From positions 1 through 64,000 of the forward strand of contig JAANDG010000087.1 in assembly GCA_036852015.1 (NCBI GenBank): DNA of 64,000 nt. Direction: 5' to 3'. Source of the stretch: Pelodera strongyloides. Lineage: Eukaryota; Nematoda; Chromadorea; Rhabditida; Rhabditidae. Position numbers and translations under genes: made by a program. Of the stretch, positions 11,770-24,700 are shown piece by piece; positions within the stretch are counted from its first letter, which is position 1, and each line of letters starts with the position of its first letter. The notes below the pieces were generated by a model. That model did not search any database. It worked only from the letters and a program-made list of their open reading frames with translations, and was not told the DNA's origin.

Positions 11770-11949
11770 TTTACCTAATCATTGGTAGTTTCTGCGTTTC
11801 AATGAAGTTTTCATTGGCTTACATCAATTGTAGACCCTGCCCAACTGTTATGTCCTCGGATAAAGAAACTTGTAGCGTGTTTATTTTGCATCACTCGAAG
11901 AAGTTTATTAAAAAAACGCCCCGAAAGGTTGGCAATAAATGATATTTCT

Positions 11950-12115
11950 TTATCATTGTCGGGAGTAATAACAAAGGCCAATTGTGCACCGCGCCGCAAA
12001 ACATAACCGCACGACCGCAAGACTGCACAGGCACCGCCTGAGATAAAACATCGCAGAAGCCGCATAGGCACCGCACGAAGTATGCGGACACCGCATAGGC
12101 ATCACACGAGTGTCA
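11950..12115. repeat. Degenerate CCGCA(TAGGCA) tandem stretch
   Basis: Loose repeats of ACCGCA and GCATAGGCACCGCA raise GC locally. Open minus frames here are low-complexity. Nothing coding is supported. Confidence 0.5.
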
Positions 12116-12330
12116 GAAACCGTCATTTTGTATAAACTACGCATAATTAACAAATTAACAATGAAAATAGGGATGATACCGTTGAAAATAACGAAAAGCA
12201 ACCGAACTAGAAAAAGGTGCCCTATGATTCTGTTTAGGCTTTACACATGCTTTCGCACATGTTACCGTTAGTTTGCTTGCTAACTAAGTAGTATAACTAA
12301 GTAGTAGCGTAAAATTTAAAGGCTTCTTAC

Positions 12331-12432
12331 CCTGTCATACAGCGATGCGATATCTGAATAATGGGCGCGTGGTGTCTAGCGATGACAGAATACTCCATGA
12401 CGTGCGCATGCGGCCGCCACGCGGTCATGGTT
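12331..12432 (-). CDS. Orphan exon candidate
   Basis: Minus strand: ACCACAG acceptor, an ATG at 12428, then open frame MTAWRPHAHVMEYSVIARHH..IIQISHRCMTG to a GG/GTAAGA donor at 12331. The GC-rich content (NotI site GCGGCCGC) and good splice signals suggest coding. It could belong with the exon at 13915-14009 in a gene between the SH2-like and BTB-CRIB genes. Product unknown. Confidence 0.35.
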
Positions 12433-13064
12433 CTGTGGTGAACAATTGACCAATTCATCCCTACCGTACTTCTGTGCTTATGCAAAAGAATTCAATACCA
12501 ATGCAATGCCAATACAAATGAACACATCCGAGCTGCCCATTCTTGTTACCGCCATTTTCAAATACATAAATCTTTCATTTCATTTCCAGGAGTTTTGCAT
12601 TGACGAAAGCTGTGATGTATATGATATCACGCCTCATCACATGGTCGTATTGAAATAAAGAAATGATTAACCTTGTTCTCCAAACATCACAACAGAAAGT
12701 ACCCCGGTGAACATAATTTCCCAACAGTACTTCCGCAAACACAAATAATAAAGCAAGGCTTCCGATTTCGTCAAGACACACAGAAGTTCATATTCCCCAA
12801 CCAACACAGATCTGCCCCCTTCCCCTAGCCCACACATTTTATTTCCTTGTTAGGGCAGGGAGCTTACCACCAGAAACGAAAAATTACACAAACAATAAAA
12901 ACAACCACGATAACAACACATAATTGACATAATTTCCGGTCATGTCCATTACCTTGCATTGCAAACTTCAACTCCTCTACACGGGGACAAATCTAAAGCA
13001 TAATCATAAGAAACGAATAAAACCTAGAGTTATTTGCTAATGATAAATTCTTTAAAGAGAAATG

Positions 13065-13236
13065 AAGCCCGGTTTTTTAAACGCATAATGAAAAAATGAT
13101 TGTGTTTATGCTAACTGGGGCCGAATTGGGGTCGATTTTTAGCCTCAATTGTGCGTATTTGCATATGTTGCATACAAAATGACCATGCCCAATATGCGTT
13201 TCAAAAATTCGGTTTCCTGGTGTTTCGGTTGAATCG
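13065..13236. mobile_element. GGCCGG-TIR MITE, degenerate copy
   Basis: Ends CCGGTTTTTTAAACGCATAA and ATGCGTTTCAAAAATTCGG. The GGCCGG core is lost but the internal TTTGCATATGTTGCATA block is kept. Confidence 0.5.
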
Positions 13237-13499
13237 GCAGACTGCCGAAGCTGAGTGATAGATAGACGTTGCTAACTTTCTGTCACGTTAAATTTTTAAA
13301 CTTAGCAACGTACCATTCGCTCGAAGACGTGGCCGAAAGCTGTGTCGTTCACAGGATTCCAGTGCATTCGATGGGCGAAGAATCATAAAATAAGATATAC
13401 GTAAGAAAAAGCAAATATGACAGCTACGGCACTCACGCACTACGCCGCCGCAGCCGACAATAATAATAATTATTATGATTATAATTAAACGAGCGCAAA

Positions 13500-13873
13500 A
13501 CACGCACTGCGGTACTCACGCACTGCGGTACTCACGCACTACAGTACTCACGCACTGCGGAACTCACGCACTGCGGAACTCACGCACTGCGGTACTCACG
13601 CACTACGGTACTCACGCACTGCGGTACTCACGCACCACGGTACTCACGCACTGCGGTACTCACGCACTGCGGTACTCACGCACTGCGGTACTCACGCACT
13701 ACGGTACTCACGCACTGCGGTACTCACGCACTACGGTACTCACGCACTACGGTACTCACGCACTACGGTACTCACGCACTACGGTACTCACGCACTACGG
13801 TACTCACGCACTACGGTACTCACGCACTACGGTACTCGCGCACTACGGTACCCGCGCACTACGGTACTCATCC
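13500..13873. repeat. 16-bp minisatellite, about 23 units
   Basis: Unit ACTCACGCACTACGGT, with A/G alternation at one site (CTACGG or CTGCGG) and a few other changes. Units are contiguous, without spacers. The 144-codon plus frame repeating THYGTHALRYSRT is an artefact of a unit whose three phases lack stops. Confidence 0.95.
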
Positions 13874-13914
13874 TCCATTAATAATGATTTATTATCAAAA
13901 ACTAATTGACACAC

Positions 13915-14009
13915 CTGTCCATTTTCCAGCTCCCTCAAGTGTTTGGTATGAAGATCCTCGTTATCCATGTGATCCTCGGGCATAACCTCGGCGTCGAACT
14001 CGTGAACAC
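13915..14009 (-). CDS. Orphan exon candidate, acidic
   Basis: Minus strand: TTATAG acceptor, open phase-1 frame VHEFDAEVMPEDHMDNEDL..KHLRELENGQ, and a CAG/GTGTGT donor. It lies 40 bp from the 16-bp minisatellite and 1.2 kb downstream of the SH2-like gene's stop. The exon has no recognisable domain. Possible partners at 13310-13376 (frame HWNPVNDTAFGHVFERM, donor GTACGT, no clear acceptor) and 12331-12432 could not be joined in phase with confidence. Confidence 0.45.
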
Positions 14010-14197
14010 CTATAAATAGGTATTGAAGAGACGGAAACATACAGATACTAACTCTCCACTTACACGACTGGCGCAGAACAAAAGATGAAATATTGTAACC
14101 GATAAATATATATTGATCATAATCGATCGATTTTACCTAGGAGAATTCAAATCACAGTTAAAGAAAATAAATAAATAGCAACCGATCAATTGGACGA

Positions 14198-14198
<1 letters not shown>

Positions 14199-14254
<56 letters not shown>
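14199..14254. repeat. Poly(C) homopolymer, 56 bases
   Basis: An uninterrupted run of 56 C on the plus strand (G on the minus). Such tracts form G-quadruplex or i-motif structures and are unstable; the exact length may also be an assembly estimate. Confidence 0.98.
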
Positions 14255-14255
<1 letters not shown>

Positions 14256-14674
14256 TGGAGAAATGTTTAGACAAATTAGAATACCGATTCTTTTTTTCAC
14301 AAATTTGCATAATCTTCAATGTCTAAATTGCCTTTAATCAAGAAAATAGTACGTTGCAGCAAATGTATATCAACAATCAACTTAGTGAGAACTAGTAGAT
14401 GTCTAGTAAACTTATGTGGTGGCTCTGCACTGTGTGATCGCATACGATGTCTGTGCAGTGCAGCCATGCGGTTGTGTGGTTACGCAATGCGGTGAAATTG
14501 ACCATAACAAGCACAGTAATATGGAACTCATTCCAGAATTTACTTTTATTTAATTTGGTAGCCATTCATTGCGGGTTCAGGAAGACACGAGTGAATTGTT
14601 GACATTTGGTTAGTATTACACAATTGAATATGGAAAGTCTGCACAAAGTAGATTTACATGAACCAGCTTCCCTT

Positions 14675-14857
14675 TAAAGCGAAATACCAGCCGGTTTTTG
14701 AAACGCATCTCAAATATCTGCATTCTTTGCAGTAATGCTGAGAAGGGGTCGAATTGGGGTCTATTTTTTTTTTAAATTTATGCTCATTTGCATAAGATGC
14801 ATAAGAAAGAGGGGTACGCGATGCGTTTCAAAAACCGGCCGGTATTTCCCGTTAATT
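14675..14857. mobile_element. GGCCGG-TIR MITE, well-preserved copy
   Basis: The left end TTTAAAGCGAAATACCAGCC and right end CCGGCCGGTATTTCCCGTTAA give about 36-bp inverted repeats. Internal GCATAAGATGCATAAGAAAG is typical of the family. From 14880 to 15230 nothing else is supported. Confidence 0.8.
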
Positions 14858-15232
14858 TCCTACTGAGGAAGAAAAGCCCGAAATATATAGTTCTCTACAT
14901 AATACCGACATATGACCATGGTTCCTCCATTATTCATCTATCTCTGTGCGACGTTCCATATTCATATTTTAACCACTCAATTTGTTAGAAAAAGTAAATA
15001 AGTCTAAAGTGGGGCGATTTCGGATAAAAATAGTGGGGAAATGTAAGGGCGACCCTTATCGATCAAAATGTAATAAGGGCACCTCAAAGACACGATAACT
15101 ACTAGCAGCCGTGGGAGTTAACATTCTAACTAGGGGTTTTTACAAAACTGCCCACAACGCTAAGGCAGAGCCATGGAAAACCTGTCTCTAGCATTGCGGT
15201 AATTTCTAAGGGGTATAATTAAGTGATTCAAG

Positions 15233-18200
15233 TCAAGCTTCCTTGACAAAATCTTTGAAAGCGGCGAGATTTCTGATAGGGAATACTTCGCCACAAATAT
15301 CCCCGCCACGCTGACGAACTGGAGTATCGGCAGGGCAAGTCCATATACTGAAATTGGAAGATTCATAATAATGTGGGGAATATTGACTTTATTGGGGCTA
15401 GCTGTTATATTGGTGTAAAGTAGTGTAATTCAAGAAGAGCGCACACTGATATTTATAATTTTCCAATAATTATATGAATCACAACGCAAGATGCCCGTTT
15501 ATTCATTCATCGTAGTGGTATGAAATTGCCCTTCAGTCTAAGTGATAAGTCTATCAATTAGATATACTATGATTACATTATAAGTACAGAAGTAAATAAA
15601 CTATGAAATGAACTCACGTGTAATATTTGACCAGTGCCGGTATTGAGTGAAACCTCGGACTGTCACTGTCACAGCCCACATAATACAATGTCTCTTCCAT
15701 GTTTCCCAACACTTTGTCCTGGGTTTTGATTATCGGAAAGTGACTAAATTAGGTCAATTAGGTAAGGTGTGAACTATGTCACAAAGCAATATATTTATTT
15801 GCATGTGTAAATAAACGGTCCGGTCAGCACTCGAATTACGTACATTAACTACACCGGTCTGTGCTCAAATTATAAGGCAGAAATTGCCAGTGACTATGGC
15901 GTTAGGCGCACAGACTCTTATTTAAAACCACATAGTTCAGAAATTCACATAGTTCAGAAAACATAGTTCAAAAAGTTCAGAAATTGTTACTGAATGGACA
16001 TACATGCATTCAATGAAGGTATGTGTGTCCGCCCGAAAATAATAAGGAAACATACACTGTCTCTCCATTCAGCGTACGGTAGACGACATGGAGGGAGAGG
16101 AAGGGTTGCACTGGATCGGTGACGTTCTGTAAAGTTATTGATAATGTTTTTATTATCGCATTATTTTGTCACAGTTAATCGTCAAGGACGGATTTTGAGT
16201 ATGACTGTCGTGAGACCCATAACCAAAGTATTATTTTGGCGCTGTACAACGTGAATTAAACTGTCCGATAATCGTTGATCGATATCGCTAATCGATAATA
16301 TAATTGATCTCAATAACCTGTTTAATCAATGTTCTCGACTCTTGTTTGGGTAGATTGAGACAGTGATACAACACAAAAGAAGTGGGTGACTGGACAAATT
16401 TCTCTGCCTGAGTGGGCAACTGAATGCCGATGTAGCAACCCTGAAGTGATAGATGTTGATCTTATGAGTATCTCATAAATATGACAGTGTCATTTGAAGC
16501 ACCCGAAACTCCTATTGGGAGGCAAGTTTATAATTACTGTGCAGTTAAATATTTAAATATTTATTAACACATAAAATGTGTGCATCAATTATCAATATGA
16601 TGATGATGATGAATATGAATAATGCTGCAGTTTCGGTTCATAAGGTATAAAATACAGTGTCAAAATCTCAATCAATACCTGTCCAATATTAGCAGCCTCT
16701 CTGATCATATTCCTTGTGTTCGGACTGCTCGTGGAAATGTCCATAGACTTGTTATTGTTACCCCGGGGCTGCAAATATACAGTATTCCGGTAAGGTTACA
16801 TACATATCGGACATTTTATACATACTATACGTATTGTTCGCAAGAAATTGCACAAGTTGCGTGTATTGTAGGCTAGTTTTGACACAAAAATAAGTCTATG
16901 ATAATGGCCCCCCCGTTGTGTAATAGTACCGGTAGACTATAAATTCGAGTAAAGCGCATAGTTGATACATCTCTGTCTTTGGTCAAAGCTTAAAACCTAA
17001 ACTTACTCAGATGATTATTGAAAGCAATATAACGGCCTTTTCTGAAACATATCTTGGATGCCTGTATTCGCATAAGTTTTATGCAAATAAGTAGAGTTAG
17101 ACTAAATCGCCCTGTATCGCGCAGTCGTACCTGGGAATGCTGCTAACCAACATGAAGTTCAAAAACCGTCGGTTATACGGTCTGAAGAATAATTAATATT
17201 CCTTACCACACTACTATCTCTCTGATAACAGGAGAAGCTCGACAGATTGTGATCCTTAAATTGTTCGGGTGTAGACTGAGAAATGCCCATATGTATGTCC
17301 TCATCAGATATGATACTGCTTTCGGCTCCAGAACTTCTGGTCGACCTGATCTTTGAACTCCTCGATCGGCCCCTCCGACCACGACGCTTCTTGCCTGAAA
17401 TAGAACTCTATATTGGTACCTTCCATCCAGATATCGGGCCCTTGATTTCGGATTAATCCGCATACTCGGAAAAGTATTGCGATTGGAATTTTAGTCAACA
17501 TGAATTGTCATGTGGGAATTTATGTACAGAAACATTTACATGTGTTATTTATCTGTATTTCATCTAAGCGTGTGAACCTTTACTTTCCAATTACACTTTT
17601 AGAGGACGTTAATTTACATAAACAAACTTTTTTCGGTTTTCTTCGATGAGGAGGTCGACTTTCTACTTCTTCTCTGACTTCTCGTGGCGGAACGAGATTT
17701 ACGACGTTTTGACTAAAATTCAAATATTTCCTGCGGTCATATGTACGAACGCCGGACATTTTGCTCCCAGGCTCCAGGCTCCCAGTGGGAGGTGAGAGAA
17801 AGAGAGAGATCACACGAATTAGAGACACACAGAGACCAATTCTCCCAACGGGGGAGGTCCCCGATGTTCGTGCATACGGCCACTGGCTTCAAAAGAATCC
17901 GTACTGACAAAGTTCTGAAGTTCCGAAGAAATAATTTACGATCTATGGATTCAATGATAATATTTCGCATAATAAGGAACAAATAGTCCATTTAAAAGTA
18001 TAAATACGACAAACAAACATTCGGGGAACAGAAACAAAAGGTTAGGTAAGAATGCTAAGTGAGAATAAATTTATAATAAAAAAAACTATGTTGGCGAATT
18101 AACCTTGTCGGTTTTTGATGGTTTTGTCGCAGGAGAGAGCAATGAACTGAGGCTGGAAACAAGAGAATCTGCGGTCACCTGAAACGTTTTACTTATTTCT

Positions 18201-20655
18201 TTGTTCATTTTTATAAGGACACTATGTAACGGTGTTCATCAAAAAATATTGAAGACAAGTATGGTCTAAACTATCACATTCATAGTGGATCGCAATTTTG
18301 TTAGAACACAAGTCATGTCGTGCTCAACAAAATCAAAGGAGCATGGTCGATAAGAATTATTCAACAATCGAAACTCACTCAGTGGATTATTTAGTCGAAA
18401 ACTTGTCTAGCTATTTAATTAAACACGCCCTCTTTTCCGTTTGACCCCCGGTGATGAACCAAAAGAGCTATCTCGCTCCGCTCACTGGCAACGATGTCTT
18501 ATTTCATGCATATGAGTACTCGTACTCGTAGCGTACTCGGAGATATATTACTGCACAATCTTATAATCGCTCACAGTCTTTTCAGCTGTAATTTCCTGTG
18601 ACTGAGGATCAAAGAGTTGTTTCCGTTGAACTGAATTCCCTCGTGAGTCTTTTGACTGAAAATTGTATTCTATAAAAAATGGGCGGTTCAGATCATCTCC
18701 CAATGCTAGAGAATTTTTTGTGCTTCTTTGACTGATACGTAGAAGACGTATTATCATCGTGTCTATAATTTTTTTAATCATACTCGTGCATTTACCCATG
18801 GTGTATCTTTATGTTTTGAAAACTTGAAGATGAAACGATGTAATAATAATAAAAACTCACAAATGTCTTTTTCTTTTTCTTTTGTTGTTCCTTCTTTCGA
18901 GAGCCCAATGCACAGGGATTTTTTGGATTATGCAGGCAACATTTACACCAAAGCGTCGGTTTTATAAACTAAATATTTTATTGTTTTAGAAAACTGAACA
19001 TTTTTAGTGTAAATACGTTTGAAGAAAAATAGATTACATCCTCACAAGCGTATGGAATCTAAGTAGAAGTAAAGTAAAGTGCACAAGTTGTACTTCTTAC
19101 CATTACTATGTTCCTCATCCGCAGTTTAGCGGTAATAGCAATCCCACGTTTCCTCCCAAACAAGCGGAAACGCCGGATTCGTTTCTTAGTGCGAGCGCTA
19201 ATTAGGGGCCTTGCCGCTAACACAGGGCCTTGTCTAATGTATAATTGCGGGACATGATTGGCTAATCTGTTAGGAAACATGCGACTTTTCATTTTGCGTG
19301 GGATTGGATGCTAGCCTGCCAGGAAACGAGGGATTTATTTTTGTTTCGCGGGAAGCGTGCAGTAGAAGAACAGAGTAGTTACTTGCGCAAGTAAATGTTA
19401 AACTATTCTAAACCATTTAAGTTGTAAACATACCTGCTTGGAGTTGATAGCCGCCATTCCATCATGTGACTGCAAAATAAGGTTGTACAAGGGAAAAAGG
19501 AAAATTGAATAGGTACCTATACCCCTTATGGCCTATCCATGTATGCGATTCGCACTTGCGAAAATGACAAATGCCTGTCTATGTTCAGGCCGTTTTACAT
19601 GAATGTCCAATGCCTACCGTAGCCAATGCGAATGACGCATTTGACATGGTCCTGCAGCCAAAGTGTATCAGCTCCGTACTATTTGAAGTAAAGCCGTATT
19701 ATTTTGAAATAGATTCGTACTAGATTCAAAATCGCTGCGGGACCATGTCATTTACATTGACTCGAACATGGACAGGCATTTATCATTTTCGCAAATGCAA
19801 TCGCATACATGGAGAAGCCATTAGAGGGGAATATTCTCATTTTGCTTACGTAAACCTAGTTTACGTAAACCTAGTTGAGCCTCCTCATCTCCGAAGGTCC
19901 ACTCACCACATCCACCGTATTCACCGGATCGTGTTTCTTGTGGTAGTCCAAATCCTTTGTGATAATTTCCCGAAGATCGTTCAGGTTCTCGTTTATGGCA
20001 CACAATGCCTCCCAAACCTAGGGGTTACACACTTATACGGTAAAACCGTGGAATACTACTGTCGAGTACCATGAATCCGGGATGCGACGCTACAAATTGG
20101 TGGAACAATTACTACCCTTGTATACCATCATGAGATCACTATTTGCTGGCTTCCAAGCAGTTGTTTAGATAGCCTATATCTTGTTATAACAAAAACCCCG
20201 AATGAACAATGTTGTCTACTAGTCAGTATATCAAGTTTTTACTTTGCTATAAGATTAATAAAAAAATGCTCTACCTGCTCATCGTTTTGCCGCGATTTGT
20301 GCCGAGCTGAAAGATATACGTTTAATGGATTTGTTCAATTATATAAACTCCCATGGATTACATTATAACACTATGTCAAAATGATTCAATATAAATACTT
20401 AATCATGTGCAAAAACCTACAAGTCATTGGAAATATGACAGAAAACGTCATATCACAAAATATATATTTCGATCAAAAATTAGAATTTCATTCTGGTGTC
20501 GGTAATAATTGTATGACAGCACATTTACGCTTCAAAAGTGAAATTTCATAAATGTGAACTTTGAACCTACCTGGCACCGTGATGTAGTTATTCTGCTCTT
20601 TTATTCTGAACTTTTTCGACGGTTCATGGTCTTGTTTGTAGGAATTCGTGGCAAA
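15233..20655 (-). CDS. SH2-like, Lys/Arg/Ser-rich protein, at least 13 exons
   Basis: Minus-strand exons: 20655(?)-20571, 20306-20275, 20017-19907, 19469-19434, 18968-18861, 18178-18104, 17712-17628, 17394-17207, 16768-16679, 16440-16318, 16126-16052, 15718-15618, and 15347-15233 ending in TGA. Every junction has GT/AG and phases match throughout, strong internal support. In order: an acidic-helical part (ALCAINENLNDLREIITKDL), a Cys cluster (WCKCCLHNPKNPC) followed by a Lys run, a basic Arg/Ser region (SKRRKSRSATRSQRRSRKS), a Ser/acidic patch, then an SH2-like C-terminus with LSLHVVYRTLNGETVY and FHSIPALVKYY, fitting the SH2 F-x-S-I-x2-L-V-x-Y-Y segment. The usual FLVR arginine is not evident (FVLYHC at that place), so phosphotyrosine binding may be lost. 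The 5' end is unresolved; exon 1 is open to 20655 without a clear start. Basic regions suggest nuclear or nucleic-acid association, an inference. Confidence 0.68.
17030..17180. mobile_element. GGCCGG-TIR MITE, degenerate copy
   Basis: CGGCCTTTTCTGAAACATAT and AAGTTCAAAAACCGTCGGTTAT ends lie in an intron of the SH2-like gene, between exons 17207 and 16768. Confidence 0.45.
17735..17880. mobile_element. Short inverted-repeat element (CGTATGCACGAAC ends)
   Basis: ATGTACGAACGCCGGA at the left mirrors GTTCGTGCATACGGCC at the right, with CCCAGTGGGAGGT and CCAACGGGGGAGGT inside. A related stretch lies at 56440-56572. It sits in the intron immediately 5' of the Arg/Ser-rich exon. Confidence 0.45.
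18547..18799 (-). CDS. Possible small ORF inside an intron of the SH2-like gene
   Basis: An 83-codon frame begins with ATG at 18799 (MGKCTSM, a Gly2 context like N-myristoylation signals) and ends TAA. An acceptor TTTTCAG inside it at about 18658 precedes SKDSRGNSVQRKQLFDPQSQ, so the second half could be an alternative terminal exon of the surrounding gene. Undecided between alternative exon, nested gene and chance. Confidence 0.25.
19105..19376. mobile_element. TGTTCTTC-TIR element, copy 2
   Basis: Bounded by TACTATGTTCCTC and GAAGAACAGAGTA. About 270 bp, colinear with the copies at 11.5 and 51.6 kb. It lies in an intron of the SH2-like gene, which explains the spurious open minus frame here. 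Confidence 0.65.
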
Positions 20656-21726
20656 TTATGTAGCTCACACCTCTCTTTAGCTGAGCGGTGAAGCCTAAGC
20701 CTAAGCGGCCGTTATGGCAAGACTTACCGCACGTTGGCCTAGACGTGATGATGATTTTACATGTAGCCCTCTTCAGTTATAGTTTGCATTTTCTTAGTTT
20801 TACGGCTCACGTCGCAATTTTTTCTTTCGTAGTTCTGCCTACCACACACACCAAAGGAATATAGTCTTGTTTTGTTTTTAGACGTGCTTTATTGGTGTCA
20901 AATTGCCATTTTATAAACAAAGCACCGTATTTGGTCTGCATATCGAATAACTGCTATTGGACAGTTATAAACAAAGTGTTTGTCTTGAAAGAGTTCCCCT
21001 CTCAGAACTGATTATCTGAAATCTTATGTATTGCGCCCTTTCCCTTTTCCAAATTTGTTCGTTCGTATGAAAATAGGCTAGATGGCCATGTGAATCGGAC
21101 CTCACTGTCACTGTTAACGCGACGCAGCGCATCGCATGATAGTACATTACCCTAGATATGTATAGCACCTTTACTACTCATACAATCACCTCTTTCCATT
21201 CTTGGTTTACCACAGTTCGTCAAATTTTACTAATTTATTTTTTTATTATCACCTTTTGATCAGGGTGTCGCACTGACGAGCACCCCCGCCCTGATCAAAA
21301 ATCCTCGTCTGCGACAGGGGGTCGAAACGAGGTCCGTGTTTGACACGGTACTTATTATCAATTATACATTCTTCACTTTCACACTAATTATTTTTTTTTT
21401 TTTTATGAATTCACTATTATATTTCAAATTTATTTTGCTTCATAGTTTACAATATATCTTTATATTATTGTTTGTTTATTATAGACATTTACTGACCAAA
21501 CCGAACATAAAATTGTGTACTGCATCTAACATAGTTTTACTTCTCTGAGAACTTCTGCGGTCCAGCGGTGCTAACATAAATTTTCCAGCATAAACGTTTC
21601 TTCATTAAGCAGCTAATACACCTTTGTTGTTTCACACATGTACGTCAGTACGTCTTTAACCACAGTGGCAGTCACATTTTTTTCATTCAAGCAAAATACC
21701 GATGCGCTTGTGAAACACACCGAACC

Positions 21727-24700
21727 TGTCGTGACTGCGCACGACCGCTTTATATCGTGTACTTAGTACCGTAGCCTTTTAGTTCCAATTGGCGCCATTC
21801 CCTTATTTCCCTTATACCGTACCAGTAAGTAGTACTTTATTATTCTTGGCCTAATTAGGTAGTCTCAGAGGGGACTTCGGGTCCGTCTCGATTGTAACTC
21901 GTCGTAATGCTCTCCCACATTGTTCTATAGCAGCCAACCCTTGACACATCACTGTACCTTTATGTAGCCTGGTGCCAACTTTATTATTATATTATTGTGC
22001 AGAGTTAGTCCAGACGAAGGTAGAAGAAACCTTCCGAGGGTGACGGTAAAACTGGATCCCGGACAAATTACTCTGCTATCATATTTGTGTACTTTAGAAC
22101 CAAGCTCTAAAAGAGTACGGGGTCTTTGAGAGGTGCCCGATAAAATTGGGACCCGGACCATCTAAGTCACTATTGTCTTTATGTTGTGTAACCCGCTAAT
22201 TAAACTGTATATATGTTGTCCGGCTGAGCTGCGAAGGAATAAAACTTATATATGACGACAACTGTGTGTTCTGGACTTCGGGTCGAGGAAAAGCCCAAAT
22301 ATACATTCCTTTTCCTTCATGGTGCCCTGACCCGAGCATCGAACTGGTGACCTTATTCAACTGAAAACCTTTTATTTAAAAAAATTCTTTTATAATTATT
22401 TAATTATTCGTTGAATCCAAACTTCTGATTGCCTTCGATTCGTGGTTGTTCAACACGACTGCCTGAAAAGAAGAACAATAAGTGAAAAACTAAGCGTTCG
22501 CTAACGCACACAAACTCAAAATATATTGACAACTTTAGACCTTCCCAAACTATGGTTAATTGCTATATCAGCAAACTCAACTCGTAAACTCTTTGGAAAC
22601 TTACCACTAGGGTAAAAACTCCGCTCAGCGGTCATGCTCTCACTCGAAGGAAGCTGCTGTCCTGTGATGGGCACGGCATCGAAGACCAATTCGGAATGGA
22701 GGATGCGAATTAGCCTGAAATGAAAATTATGAAGATGAAGCAAGGATCGCGGACGAGGGAGAAATTGACCGATAAGGGATTGCCAAGCGAGTACGTAAGT
22801 TTTGGATCTACGTCTGATTATTGCATTCCTATTCCAATCAATATTCTCACCATTTTCATGTGGATTCATGTCTATTTTTCCTGTTATAATCTATTTTATT
22901 TCGTTTCAACTCACTGGTACCTGTGGTTCCCAAACCGTTATTCCAACTCCCTTATCATTGATCAATCATTTATCATTTGAAACTCAAGGGAACCTTATTT
23001 TAACTATATTCCTAAATGTCAACTCCCTGCTATAAATCGAGGGCAACTGTCTTCATCAACTGTTCAACTTTTACAAATTCTAAATTCAGTAGAACCAACT
23101 TCAACTCCCTTGCTTAGTAACCCAGGGCAAACTCGCACATAACGCGGCACATATTCCCTTTTTTAAAAAATTATTTATATTCTTATAATTCAACTATTCA
23201 ACTTTCGGGATACCCGGAGCTAAACTGAGCCGTTGCTAGTAAATGCACGGAAAACTTTCACGATTGTCATAATTGGTGAACTGATCTTTTGTCATGTATG
23301 TTGCAAAAATAAAGATTATTAACTAATGCGTGTCGCACCCCACCCAGTGACAACGATTGACCTCCCAGATAATGGGAAACGTGTTGAGTGAATAATGCGA
23401 GAGAGGTGTATGATCATTCGATGCAAACTGAAAAACTTCACAACAATTTAAAGTGAGAACTGAAAACTAAACACTATTTATTAAATTAACGCACCAGCAA
23501 GGGCGAGTTGTCCATGCCCGTATTAGGGCAGGAGTTCGGTGTGGTGTTAAAACTGTCCGAACTGGGTCTCCTCGCACCTCGTAGGTCGTAAGCCGGGCTC
23601 GGCCGGCCGAAATGAGACACCTAAAAAAAAGTATAACCATATAACTCCAGCCAGAACGCTGGACAACTCGCACTAACTGCTATGTATTTACAAGCAACAG
23701 CAAACAGCACAAACTCCTACACGCCTGGACAACTTGTGTTATTAATCAATAACAAATCAAACTCGGGTCGAGAAAGAACGGAAACTAATAGATCTACAAC
23801 TAGCTATAAAATAGCACAAACTGTCTATAAAAACAGCTCAATTGTGTATTCATAAAAAGACAAACTGACCGACAATTAAAATCCGTCGTCGAACTGCTCG
23901 AGTAGTCGTCATATTCTACATATGACTTGGAGGGATTGCCCTGGTATGAAAGCCCTCCAGTCATCGCCCGGCAGAAGAAAGGACTCACCATCACGTTGTT
24001 TCGACTGTTCGGACGCCACTCCACGGACGTGTCCATGATACCTGGAAGATTCAATGTACAGTGGTGAACAATCGTGCTGAAGTACAATAAGAAACGCTCG
24101 ACATGAGAATTAATCGTTATTCGTTAAGGTCATTTGCTGTTTGTTTTATTGTACAACTAAACTTAATTCACGCATCAACTTCAAATTGGGACTCCCAAAT
24201 TGAAAACTAGGCTTAACAGCTAAAACTATACAAACTCTTTGGCGGGAGGGGTGCTATGCACCATCCTATAACTATGAAACATCGAAATAAACTATTATAA
24301 ACCAAAACAACTAAAAACTCTCGTCAACAAGTGCGAGGATCGTTGAAGTGCATGCACCATGCATTTCTCCTGGGTGCGCAACGCGCAGCTCCGCGTCGCG
24401 TGTACCATATGTAACGGTATTCACCGCGCGCTTTAGAAACTCTCGCCCACGAAAAGGGAGGCCGGCTCGGGTTGCATTACAGTATACTTGCTGGTATCAC
24501 CCATGTAGCAAGGACCCGGTGGAGTTCGAGGTTGAATTGGGTTAAACTATAAACTGAAATAACTTTAACAAAACTTTGGTATTATTTGCTCCAATGATGC
24601 GTAATTAATCACTCTTGTTATGTTTCTTATATTTGTTTCTTCTATGTATTGTAGATCTTGCTCGTCGGGAGTGTCGTGACTGCGCACGACCGCTTTATAT

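Noticed and set aside
12446..12658. Plus-strand exon candidate after TTTCCAG (FCIDESCDVYDITPHH)
   Set aside because: Good acceptor and a stop, but no partner exon on the plus strand; surrounding evidence favours minus-strand genes.
13475..13909. 144-codon repetitive frame and possible CRISPR-like array
   Set aside because: Contiguous 16-bp units without spacers in a eukaryotic genome; the peptide repeat only reflects a stop-free unit.
21949..22161. 70-codon minus frame occurring twice, identical (again at 24894-25106)
   Set aside because: Lies wholly within the two LTRs; duplication is due to the LTRs, not to a gene family.
22516..22869. 117-codon minus frame as a gag-like protein
   Set aside because: Clear acceptor and donor divide it; only 22714-22605 behaves as an exon and nothing resembles gag.
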